Positions 1-6,584 of a DNA stretch of 9,133 bases are shown one piece after another. The position numbers and the translations under genes were made by a program. Source of the DNA: Longimonas sp040409695 (GTDB lineage Bacteria > Bacteroidota > Rhodothermia > Rhodothermales > Salinibacteraceae); NCBI RefSeq assembly GCF_040409695.1, contig NZ_JARWGJ010000101.1:1-9133 (forward strand). The letters are read 5' to 3'. The stretch's first letter is position 1, and the number at the start of each line of letters is the position of its first letter. A model generated the notes under the pieces. The model saw nothing but the letters and a program-made list of their open reading frames with translations, had not been told where the DNA came from and ran no database searches.

Positions 1-378
1 CTCGCCGTGTACGGACATCCGCGTGCCACCGGCGATATCGATCTCTGGATACACTCATCCCAGCGCAATGCCGAGCGTGTCTTGCGGGCGCTTGATGCAT
101 TCGGAGCCCCTCTTTTTCAGATCGATCGTGAAGACCTCGAAACACCAGGCACCGTTTTTCAGATTGGAATCTCTCCACGCCGGATCGATCTTCTCACCTC
201 CATTGAGGGAGTCAGCTTTGAACGTGCATGGGAAGATCGGATTCGAGTTGAGATTGGGAGCACCTCACTGTTTGTGCTGAGCCGAGCCCACTTTATCCAG
301 AATAAGAGAGCACTCGGACGCCCTCAGGACATAGCCGATATCGAGCGGCTCACTAAAGACAACGACGAAAAAGAGTGA
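1..378 (+). CDS. Nucleotidyltransferase-fold protein, 5' end cut off by window edge
   Basis: The frame is open from base 1 to the TGA at 376-378, so 125 codons are visible and the true start lies upstream. Near the left edge the protein reads YGHPRATGDIDLWI, the pattern of the active-site region of small MNT/DUF6036-like nucleotidyltransferases. The two metal-binding aspartates of the DxD motif are encoded at 34-36 and 40-42. A possible third carboxylate, in RIDLLTSI, is at 187-189. In this superfamily these residues bind metal and transfer a nucleotide to a protein or small molecule, but the substrate here cannot be read from sequence. Some relatives are antitoxins or AMP-transferring partners in MNT/HEPN toxin-antitoxin pairs; a partner, if any, would be upstream and out of view, as no HEPN-like gene follows. 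By eye its GC content is lower than that of the neighbouring genes, which could indicate transfer. The fold is fairly secure, the role is not. Confidence 0.72.
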   Translation, partial: LAVYGHPRATGDIDLWIHSSQRNAERVLRALDAFGAPLFQIDREDLETPGTVFQIGISPRRIDLLTSIEGVSFERAWEDRIRVEIGSTSLFVLSRAHFIQNKRALGRPQDIADIERLTKDNDEKE

Positions 379-576
379 TGCATGCCAGCGTGTGAATACC
401 CTCCCGTCAACCAAGCTCGTGTGAGCGAATAGACTCGTGGCATACCCCGCCTGGAAAGGCCGGCGTTGAGATCCTTCTGCCCAGGGGCGTCAGGATGATA
501 TGCATTATAGGTTTGCCTTCTTCGCTCCCCTGATTCCGGTTCGCTGCATCAGTCGCCCGCGGGCGCGTGCCGGGTT

Positions 577-612
577 TCTCCTCCTTTTCCAAGGGGGAGA
601 TGTCCACAGGAT
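577..612. repeat. Palindromic repeat-like hairpin with GGGGGAGATGTCC flank
   Basis: Bases 577-586 (TCTCCTCCTT) pair with 591-600 (AAGGGGGAGA) across a 4-base loop, with a single G-T wobble. The right arm runs on into GATGTCCACAGGA. The string GGGGGAGATGTC next to such an arm resembles, from memory, interspersed intergenic repeats found in many bacterial genomes. There is no U-run on either side, so a plain terminator is less likely. Copy number elsewhere in the genome cannot be judged from this window. Confidence 0.4.
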
Positions 613-682
613 CGCGCTTTCAGCGAAGCTCGATAGACAGGGGAGCCGGCCCCAATGATGCCGGCCATATGACAATCACTTG

Positions 683-712
683 CCATTGAACCGCTACCCA
701 TTGCACCACTAC
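683..712. repeat. 15-bp tandem repeat, two copies
   Basis: CCATTGAACCGCTAC (683-697) is followed directly by CCATTGCACCACTAC (698-712), matching at 13 of 15 positions. It sits about 40 bp past the glgB stop in the direction of glgB transcription. No function is evident; a small slippage duplication is the simplest explanation. Confidence 0.55.
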
Positions 713-752
713 CAAGAATAGGTTCCATTGCGGAAGGTCCGGGTGGTGTGGG

Positions 753-2645
753 TCAGGTGCCCGGGTCGAAATCAGCCTGCGTTTCCGGCGAGAAGACCAG
801 GGCACCGAGGGGGGGGACGACCACAGACACCGAGGCCGGCTGCCCGAGATACGGATGGTTCTCGGCCTGTACCGTTCCGGCATTGCCCACGCCGCTGCCG
901 CCGTAGACATCCGCATCGCTGTTCAGGCGCTCCGTCCACATCCCCGCAGTAGGGAGCCCGATACGGTAGTCGGTTCGCGCCACGGGGGTCATGTTCAGCA
1001 CGAACACCAGCACCTGGTCGCCGCGTCTGCGCAGATAGCTGATCACACTCTGGTCGCGGTCGCCATAGTGAATCCACGAAAAGCCGCTTTCGGTGTCGTT
1101 CCAGAGCGCCGGACGGCCCTGGTAGAGGGCGTTGAGATCGCGGACCCACTGCTGAAGGCCGGCATGCAGCCGCTTGTCGGTGAGGTCCCAGGTGAGGGGC
1201 TGGTCGTGGTTCCACTCATGGTACTGCCCGAACTCGTTGCCCATGAACGAGAGCACCTTGCCGGGGTGGCCGTACTGGTGCGTATAGAGCACCCGCAGGT
1301 TGGCGGCTTTCTGCCAGTCGTCGCCCGGCATCTTGCCCCACATCGACTCCTTGCCGTGCACCACCTCGTCGTGCGAGAACGGAAGCATGAACTGCTCGGT
1401 AAAGGCCCAGCTGAGCGTCCACGTAAAATCGCCATGGTGGTACTTGCGGTGGATGGGCTCCTTCTCGAAGTACTCCAGCGTGTCGTTCATCCACCCCATA
1501 TTCCACTTGTAGAGGAAGCCCAGCCCGCCCATATCAACCGGTTTGGTGACGCCCGGAAAGGCCGTCGACTCCTCGGCGATGGTCATAGCGCCGGGGAAGT
1601 GCTTGTAGACCTGCGTGTTGGTATCCTGCAGCAGACGAATCGCCTCCAGGTTTTCACGTCCGCCATGAACATTGGGCGTCCAGTTGTCGCCGCGCGAATA
1701 GTCGCGGTAGAGCATTGAGGCCACCGCATCCACCCGGAGCCCGTCGATGTGGTAGCGGTCGAGCCAGAAGAGCGCGTTGCCGATCAGGAAGTTGCGCACG
1801 CCGTTGCGCCCGTAGTCAAATACGTACGTGCCCCAGTCGGGGTGATTGCGCATCTGTGGGTCGTCGTAGGCGAAGAGGTGGGTGCCGTCGAAGTAGGTGA
1901 GGCCTTGGGGATCGGTAGCGAAGTGCGCCGGCACCCAGTCCATGAGCACCCCAATGCCGTGCTGATGCAGGGTGTCTACAAGGTACATGAAGTCCTGCGG
2001 CGACCCGTAGCGGAAGGTGGGGGCGTAGTAGCCCAGGGTCTGGTAGCCCCAGGAGCCGTAGTACGGGTGCTCGGCTACGGGCATGAGCTCGACGTGGGTG
2101 TAGCCCATATCCTTCACGTACTCCGCGAGTGGCTCAGCAATATCGCGGTACGAGAACGATTCGCCGGGGGCCTGGTGGCGCCACGACCCGAGGTGCAGCT
2201 CGTAGATAGAGACCGGCTCATCGAGCGTGTCGGGGCCGTTGCGAGCAGCCATCCAGTCGCTGTCGTTCCAGGTGTAGTCGTCTAAGTCGGTGACAATCGA
2301 GGAGATGCCCTCGTAGGTGTTTTCTGCGGGCGGCTCCATCGCGAACGCGAACGGGTCGGTGCGGTCGAACGCTTCTCCGTTGGCGTTAATGCGATACTTG
2401 TACCGCGCACCAGGGCGCGCGGAGCGCAGGTAGACCTCCCAGAGTCCGCCCCCAGCGTCGCGGAGCGGGTGCGCTTCCGACGACCAGTCGTTGAAGTCGC
2501 CCATTACCGATACCGAGTCGGCATTGGGGGCCCAGACGCGAAACCAGGTACCAGCCGGGTTCACCTGCGCGCCCATCCAGGTGTAGCACTGGTAGTCGGT
2601 GCCTTCATTCCAGAGATAGCGTTGGTCGGCAGTAAGACGCGGCAT
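753..2645 (-). CDS. glgB: 1,4-alpha-glucan (glycogen) branching enzyme, GH13
   Basis: This 630-residue protein cuts an alpha-1,4-glucan chain and rejoins it as an alpha-1,6 branch during glycogen synthesis in the cytoplasm. An N-terminal CBM48-type domain (about 30-115) carries the typical FRVWAPNADSVSVMGDFNDW pattern. The (beta/alpha)8 GH13 domain (about 145-510) contains DWVPAHF (D236, H241), the nucleophile D306 in DGLRVDAVAS, the acid/base E358 in TIAEEST, and H425-D426 in FSHDEVVHGK. A C-terminal all-beta domain follows (about 525-618). It lacks the extra N-terminal module of the 728-residue E. coli enzyme; from memory, length and start match Rhodothermus GlgB (about 621 residues), which supports the ATG at 2643-2645. 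No Shine-Dalgarno sequence is seen, as is usual in Bacteroidota. No other glg gene adjoins it, so it appears monocistronic, with a likely promoter at 2690-2717. All catalytic residues are present and it should be active. Confidence 0.97.
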   Translation of the reverse strand: MPRLTADQRYLWNEGTDYQCYTWMGAQVNPAGTWFRVWAPNADSVSVMGDFNDWSSEAHPLRDAGGGLWEVYLRSARPGARYKYRINANGEAFDRTDPFAFAMEPPAENTYEGISSIVTDLDDYTWNDSDWMAARNGPDTLDEPVSIYELHLGSWRHQAPGESFSYRDIAEPLAEYVKDMGYTHVELMPVAEHPYYGSWGYQTLGYYAPTFRYGSPQDFMYLVDTLHQHGIGVLMDWVPAHFATDPQGLTYFDGTHLFAYDDPQMRNHPDWGTYVFDYGRNGVRNFLIGNALFWLDRYHIDGLRVDAVASMLYRDYSRGDNWTPNVHGGRENLEAIRLLQDTNTQVYKHFPGAMTIAEESTAFPGVTKPVDMGGLGFLYKWNMGWMNDTLEYFEKEPIHRKYHHGDFTWTLSWAFTEQFMLPFSHDEVVHGKESMWGKMPGDDWQKAANLRVLYTHQYGHPGKVLSFMGNEFGQYHEWNHDQPLTWDLTDKRLHAGLQQWVRDLNALYQGRPALWNDTESGFSWIHYGDRDQSVISYLRRRGDQVLVFVLNMTPVARTDYRIGLPTAGMWTERLNSDADVYGGSGVGNAGTVQAENHPYLGQPASVSVVVPPLGALVFSPETQADFDPGT

Positions 2646-2907
2646 AGACGGACGCGGTTAGGCAAAAAGGAATCGGTATGGGACCAACCAAGATACACGC
2701 TGCACATCCATTGTCAACTCTGGCACGTGGAGGGCGTCCTCAGCCGCCGTGGTCGCTCCCTGGCCCCACCCCTGCGAAGCCTGTCCTCTGCAATCTATGG
2801 AATGAAGCGACGCTTGATGGCATAAGGGCAACGCGGAAGAAACGATCTTGCGGGGGAGTGGCTTCAAGGATTGTCTTTACATCTGTTTGACTGAACCTTC
2901 CTACTTC
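2646..2907. other. Divergent intergenic region between glgB and the metalloprotease
   Basis: This region of about 260 bp separates two genes transcribed away from each other, so it must hold both promoters. The glgB side has a good candidate at 2690-2717. The metalloprotease side shows only a weak -7-like TACATCTG at 2878-2885, one mismatch from TAnnTTTG, with no convincing upstream box. Short frames crossing it on both strands show no domain or coding signature. Confidence 0.5.
2690..2717 (-). promoter_or_regulatory. Probable glgB promoter
   Basis: On the minus strand a perfect TTGACA (2712-2717) is followed after 16 bp by TATCTT (2690-2695), with GG next, so the downstream box TATCTTGG also nearly fits the Bacteroidota -7 consensus TAnnTTTG. 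Transcription would begin near 2683 and leave a leader of roughly 38 nt before the glgB ATG. This is the best promoter-like pair in the divergent region. It is a sequence match only. Confidence 0.42.
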
Positions 2908-5352
2908 ATGCTCCATCGACTTATCGCCGCGTGTGCGGTGGCCGCCCTGTTGTTTACCGGGTGTGCCTCCTCGCAGTCTGCGGTTTCCGACGATAACGAT
3001 CAACCACCAACTTCTTCGTATGACGAAATTGTAACAGGCGCTGAATCCGACGAAGGGCTCTTCACGGCCCATACAAAAGACGATCAGCTCTACTACGAAA
3101 TTCCCGACTCGCTTCTCGGTCGTGAGATGTTGATGGTGTCGCGCATTGCGCAGACCGCCAACAACATTGGCTTTGGGGGCGAGAAAGCCAATACGCAGGT
3201 GCTGCGCTGGGAGCGCAACCGCGACAAGGTGTTGCTGCGGCGCGTAAGCTACGACAACGTGGCCGACCCGGACCTCCCGATCTATGGAGCAGTGCGCAAT
3301 GCCAACTTTGAACCGATCATTATGGCGTTCGATATCGAGGCGCACAACGCCGACAGCTCGGCTGTCGTCATCGATACGACCCCGCTCTTTACGACCGATG
3401 TGCCTGCGCTTGGCCTGCAGCAGAGCCGCCGACAGCAGTATCAGGTGCGCCGGTTGGATGCAGCGCGCACGTTTTTAGAGCGTGCGGCCAGCTATCCTGA
3501 GAACATTGAGGTACGCAACGTGCTCACGTACGACGCGCAGGAGCCGCCCTCGAACGGGTCAACCAACTCCATCTCGCTGAAGATGAACCACTCCATGGTG
3601 CTGCTCCCCGAGGAGCCCATGCAGGCGCGCCTCTGCGACGACCGGGTTGGCTACTTCAGCGTAAACCAGGTTGATTATGGGCGTGAGGAGCACCGGGCTG
3701 TAGAGCGCTGCTACATTACGCGCTGGCGCCTGGAGCCGTCGGATCCTGAGGCGTACGCCGATGGCGAGCTGGTGGAGCCGGTGGAGCCGATTGTGTTCTA
3801 CATCGACCCGAACACGCCAGAGCGCTACCGCGAGCACCTGAAGCAGGGCGTTGACGACTGGCAAGGTGCTTTTGAAGCAGCCGGATTCAAGAATGCCATC
3901 ATGGCCAAAGATCCGCCCACCGAAGAGGAAGACCCGGAGTTTAGTCCGGAAGACATTCGCTACTCGGTCATCCGATACTTTCCATCTGAGATCCCCAATG
4001 CATACGGTCCGCACGTGCACGACCCGCGCAGTGGCGAGATCCTGAAAAGCCACATCGGCTGGTACCACAACGTGGCGAACCTGCTGCGCAACTGGTACTT
4101 CATCCAGACCGCAGCGTCGAACCCCGATGCCCGCACTGTTGACTTTGACGACGACGTGATGGGCGAGCTGATTCGCTTCGTGTCGGCGCACGAGGTCGGG
4201 CATACGCTGGGGCTGCCGCACAACTGGGGCTCCTCGCACGCCGTGCCGGTCGACTCGCTTCGTTCGCCAACCTACACGGCGGAGAACGGCACCGCTGCTT
4301 CGATCATGGACTATGCGCGCTTCAACTACATCGCGCAGCCCGAAGACGGAGTGGAGCACTTCGACCCCAAAGTGGGGCCGTACGATGAGTGGTCGATCGA
4401 GTGGGGCTACCGGCTGCTGCCGGAGCACGACTCGCCCGACGCAGAGCGTGAAACGCTGAACGCATGGATCGTAGAGCGCGCCGACGACCCGCGCTACTTC
4501 TACGGCGGGTCCAATCCGCTGGGAGCCGACCCGCGCTCGCAGCGTGAGGCGCTGGGCGACGATAACATGGAAGCAGGCGAGCTGGGCATCGCTAACCTGC
4601 AGCGCATCGTGCCAAACCTGATGTCGTGGACGGCCCGCGACGGCGAGCTCTACGACCAGATGGGTGAGCTGTATGGCGAGGTCGTGACGCAATGGAACCG
4701 GTACCTCGGCCATGTGACCACCAATCTGGGCGGCGTGTTTGAAACGCACAAGTCGTATGACCAGGATGGGCTGGTCTACGAGGTGGTGCCGCCTGAGCAG
4801 CAGCAGCGCGCTATGGAGTTCCTGAATACCCACGCGTTTGAAACGCCCGAGTGGCTGATCGATGAAGAGGTGCTGCGGCGCATTGAAGGCAGCGGCGCGA
4901 TCGAGCGGGTGCGCACCATCCAGGTGGGCGTGGTCGACGATGTGCTCGACCCGATGCGCATGGCGCGTCTCATTGAGGCCGAAGCGATGCACGGTGCCGA
5001 CGAGGTCTACACCGCACTCGACCTGCTCGAAGGGGTGCGCAGCGGCGTGTGGACCGAGCTCGCTCAGGGCGAGGCTATCGATGCCTACCGCCGGGCTTTG
5101 CAGCGCGGCTATCTTGACCGGATGCATCACCTGCTCAACGAAGAGCCTGACATGCCATCGGGCCCTATCGTGGAGTTCTTCAACCTGACGCCGGTCGACG
5201 TGGCACAGTCTGACATCCGCCCGTATGTGCGGGGCGAGCTGCGTACGCTGGAGGGCGAGATTCAGCGCGCGCTCAACCGCACGCCCGACCGGGCGACAGA
5301 GCTGCACCTGCAGGATGCGCTCGACCGCATCTCAAAGACGCTGGATTCATAG
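2908..5352 (+). CDS. Zinc-dependent metalloprotease lipoprotein (DUF5118/DUF5117/DUF4953 type)
   Basis: I place the start at the ATG 2908-2910, giving 814 residues, because the signal peptide begins there; the frame stays open back to an ATG at 2848, but those 20 extra residues would spoil it. The signal peptide ends in LLFTGC, a near-consensus lipobox with C19 as the probable lipidated residue. The export and lipobox imply an envelope lipoprotein. The zinc site is HEVGHTLGLPH, a metzincin-type HExxHxxGxxH with ligands H428, H432 and H438 and catalytic E429. A Met-turn-like SIMDY follows at M467. Regions before the active site match the DUF5118/DUF5117 part of the family and the catalytic and later parts match DUF4953. 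Family members are presumed peptidases, mostly without known substrates. The protein is rich in Asp and Glu, as in salt-adapted lineages. No Shine-Dalgarno sequence is seen. A strong terminator at 5391-5427 and a divergent neighbour make it a single-gene unit. Confidence 0.93.
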   Translation: MLHRLIAACAVAALLFTGCASSQSAVSDDNDQPPTSSYDEIVTGAESDEGLFTAHTKDDQLYYEIPDSLLGREMLMVSRIAQTANNIGFGGEKANTQVLRWERNRDKVLLRRVSYDNVADPDLPIYGAVRNANFEPIIMAFDIEAHNADSSAVVIDTTPLFTTDVPALGLQQSRRQQYQVRRLDAARTFLERAASYPENIEVRNVLTYDAQEPPSNGSTNSISLKMNHSMVLLPEEPMQARLCDDRVGYFSVNQVDYGREEHRAVERCYITRWRLEPSDPEAYADGELVEPVEPIVFYIDPNTPERYREHLKQGVDDWQGAFEAAGFKNAIMAKDPPTEEEDPEFSPEDIRYSVIRYFPSEIPNAYGPHVHDPRSGEILKSHIGWYHNVANLLRNWYFIQTAASNPDARTVDFDDDVMGELIRFVSAHEVGHTLGLPHNWGSSHAVPVDSLRSPTYTAENGTAASIMDYARFNYIAQPEDGVEHFDPKVGPYDEWSIEWGYRLLPEHDSPDAERETLNAWIVERADDPRYFYGGSNPLGADPRSQREALGDDNMEAGELGIANLQRIVPNLMSWTARDGELYDQMGELYGEVVTQWNRYLGHVTTNLGGVFETHKSYDQDGLVYEVVPPEQQQRAMEFLNTHAFETPEWLIDEEVLRRIEGSGAIERVRTIQVGVVDDVLDPMRMARLIEAEAMHGADEVYTALDLLEGVRSGVWTELAQGEAIDAYRRALQRGYLDRMHHLLNEEPDMPSGPIVEFFNLTPVDVAQSDIRPYVRGELRTLEGEIQRALNRTPDRATELHLQDALDRISKTLDS

Positions 5353-5369
5353 CGCTCTCATAGCGCTCT
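5348..5369. repeat. 11-bp tandem duplication over the metalloprotease stop codon
   Basis: CATAGCGCTCT occurs twice head to tail (5348-5358 and 5359-5369), exactly matching. The first copy supplies the in-frame TAG stop; the second TAG lies 11 bp later and is out of frame. Replication slippage is the likely origin. Confidence 0.6.
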
Positions 5370-5390
5370 GAACATCGATGGCATACTACC

Positions 5391-5427
5391 GCGCCCCTCG
5401 TGCTTCTGGCAGGAGGGGCGCTTTTTT
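5391..5427 (+). terminator. Intrinsic terminator of the metalloprotease gene
   Basis: GCGCCCCTC (5391-5399) pairs perfectly with GAGGGGCGC (5413-5421). Inside the loop TGC/GCA can add three more pairs after one mismatch. Six T residues (5422-5427) follow at once. This is a textbook Rho-independent terminator placed 38 bp after the stop codon. Confidence 0.92.
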
Positions 5428-5524
5428 ATGGATATGGGTCTGCTTGGAGAGACTAAGTAAAATCACGTGTCAATATTGGAGTGCAAGGCGAGTGAGAGCC
5501 TGTACGATGATCATCACAAACCAC

Positions 5525-5678
5525 TTGTCATGGTGAGCGAAGGCCGACGGAGGAGGCCGCAGTCGAACCCTCTCCTCGGTCTGTAGCAGATACGGCGGGA
5601 CAGAGGATCCTGCCTACTTTGGGGGAGATCTTTCGACTCCGCACCTGCTAGACGCAGTTGCTCCGCTCAAGATGACAA
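5525..5678. repeat. MITE-like element with imperfect 18-bp terminal inverted repeats
   Basis: The left end TTGTCATGGTGAGCGAAG (5525-5542) matches the reverse complement of the right end (5661-5678, read as TTGTCATCTTGAGCGGAG) at 15 of 18 positions. Further in, GCAGTCGAA on the left faces a sequence reading GGAGTCGAA in reverse on the right, so the similarity extends inward. The element is about 154 bp and encodes nothing recognisable. From memory, GTCATnnTGAGCGnAG...GTCGAA sequences are a common class of interspersed intergenic repeats in Bacteroidota and other phyla. No target-site duplication was confirmed. Confidence 0.6.
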
Positions 5679-5794
5679 TCCATGAACGGAGCGGTGCTTA
5701 CCCAAAACAGACGTGTGACGACACTTACCATGATGGAATGCGCTATATCGCACACCCCGGGAGTACTCGTTCGCTACGCTGACAGGGCCGCGTC

Positions 5795-5870
5795 CGTCGC
5801 CTACGCTCCCGCCTCGCGATGAAAAACCCAGCCCCCTTGTCATTGCGAGGAGCGAAGCGACGTGGCAATC
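5795..5870. repeat. Palindromic interspersed repeat (TCATTGCGAGG type)
   Basis: CCTCGCGATGA (5812-5822) faces TCATTGCGAGG (5840-5850) with one G-T wobble across a 17-nt loop. The outer parts continue to pair: CGTCGC at 5795-5800 with GCGACG at 5857-5862. The right arm reads on as GGAGCGAAGCGACG and GGCAATC to 5870. This arm matches, from memory, a very widespread bacterial intergenic repeat that is often mis-annotated as a short protein because it translates as PRRFAPRND. It sits about 110 bp beyond the spmB stop and would form a large hairpin in RNA from either strand. Confidence 0.62.
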
Positions 5871-5977
5871 GCATTCGTTGCTTTTCACGGCGGGCATAGA
5901 TGCGAACACGCACTGCGCGAGGTTTAGAGAGGCGAGCGCGAACGAGTCGCCTGCAGTGAGGGGCATGCTGACGAGGA

Positions 5978-6526
5978 TCAGCCTCCGAAAAGCAAGCGAA
6001 CCACATACACCGAAGCCACCACCCCTACCGCATCCGCAAAAAGCCCGGCAGGCACGGCGTGACGGGTGCGGCGGATGTTCACGGCGCCGAAGTAGACGGC
6101 GATGACGTAGAACGTGGTTTCGGTGGAGCCGAACATGGTGGCGACCATCTTGACGATAAGGGCGTCTTCGCCAAACTGCTCGATCATGTCGGCAACGAGA
6201 GCAGCGGAGCCGGAGCCGGTGAGGGGGCGCATGATGGCCATGGGCAGCACCTCAGCAGGAATGCCGACGAGTCCGAGCACCGGGTCGAGCAGGTCTACGA
6301 AGAAGTCCATGGCGCCTGAGGCGCGAAACATGCCGATTGCAAAGAGGATGGCCACGAGGTAAGGAATGATCATGACGGCGATCTCGAAGCCTTCTTTGGC
6401 GCCCTCGACAAAGACCTCGTAGACGCGCACGCCCTTGATGAGTCCGTACAGCGGAAAGCCAACGAGGATGGCGGGGAGCACAAAGTAAGAGAGGATGCTA
6501 ACGGTGCTGCGAATAAGCTCAAGCAT
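5978..6526 (-). CDS. spmB: SpmB-like nucleoside-recognition (Gate) membrane protein
   Basis: This 182-residue integral membrane protein has several hydrophobic segments (about 11-30, 49-66, 123-148, 160-179) and the SpmB hallmarks PYLVAILFAIGMFRASGAM (55-73), RPLTGSGS (100-107), MFGSTETTFYVIAVYFG (131-147) and RxTRHA (152-157). These belong to the nucleoside-recognition/Gate domain family. In Bacillus, SpmA and SpmB are needed for normal dehydration of the spore core; in non-sporulating bacteria the homologues are retained without an established function, perhaps in transport or envelope physiology. Its length matches Bacillus SpmB (about 178). It is the second gene of the unit, 58 bp after spmA on the same strand, so co-transcription is likely. 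The ATG at 6524-6526 is the natural start and no Shine-Dalgarno sequence is seen. The family assignment is firm; the cellular role is inferred only from homology. Confidence 0.93.
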   Translation of the reverse strand: MLELIRSTVSILSYFVLPAILVGFPLYGLIKGVRVYEVFVEGAKEGFEIAVMIIPYLVAILFAIGMFRASGAMDFFVDLLDPVLGLVGIPAEVLPMAIMRPLTGSGSAALVADMIEQFGEDALIVKMVATMFGSTETTFYVIAVYFGAVNIRRTRHAVPAGLFADAVGVVASVYVVRLLFGG

Positions 6527-6584
6527 GTTGGTGTGTTGAGAGTGGGTGGGGTAGGAAAGGCGGTGGGATGCGGTGCGGAAGCGG

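Larger units (their letters stand above)
379..752. other. Non-coding stretch with palindromic and repeat-like sequence
   Basis: About 370 bp lie between the end of the nucleotidyltransferase gene and the glgB stop. A 66-codon minus-strand frame (407-607) crosses it, but it has no recognisable domain and runs through hairpins, so I treat it as non-coding. Visible structure: a perfect 12-bp palindrome CGCCCGCGGGCG at 554-565, a hairpin at 577-600, a GCCGGC inverted pair around 642-666, and a 15-bp tandem repeat at 683-712. No clear intrinsic terminator with a U-tract is visible for either flanking gene. Confidence 0.6.
5428..5977. other. Gene-free stretch with inverted-repeat elements
   Basis: About 550 bp lie between the metalloprotease terminator and the spmB stop. 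Open frames on the minus strand (5667-5966, 5743-6006) run through the repeats, and pieces such as LPRRFAPRND are the translation of a repeat arm rather than a protein family. The stretch contains a perfect GATGATCATC palindrome (5506-5515), the element at 5525-5678 and the palindromic repeat at 5795-5870. No clear intrinsic terminator for spmB is visible in it. Confidence 0.65.

Noticed and set aside
407..607. 66-codon minus-strand frame between the nucleotidyltransferase gene and glgB
   Set aside because: No domain, no start context, and it runs through palindromic repeat-like sequence; it is better explained as a frame kept open by chance in a repeat.
855..1718. 287-codon plus-strand open frame opposite glgB
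   Set aside because: Antisense shadow of glgB, whose catalytic motifs are all intact on the minus strand.
2848..2907. 20-codon upstream extension of the metalloprotease
   Set aside because: It would place polar residues in front of an otherwise clean lipoprotein signal peptide starting at 2908.
3559..5307. 582-codon minus-strand open frame opposite the metalloprotease gene
   Set aside because: It is the antisense shadow of a high-GC gene; the plus strand has the signal peptide, zinc motif and terminator, while the antisense product is His/Val-rich with no domain.
5743..6006. Minus-strand frame with LPRRFAPRND, which resembles many database 'hypothetical proteins'
   Set aside because: That peptide is the translation of the TCATTGCGAGG repeat arm; the frame also overlaps the end of spmB.
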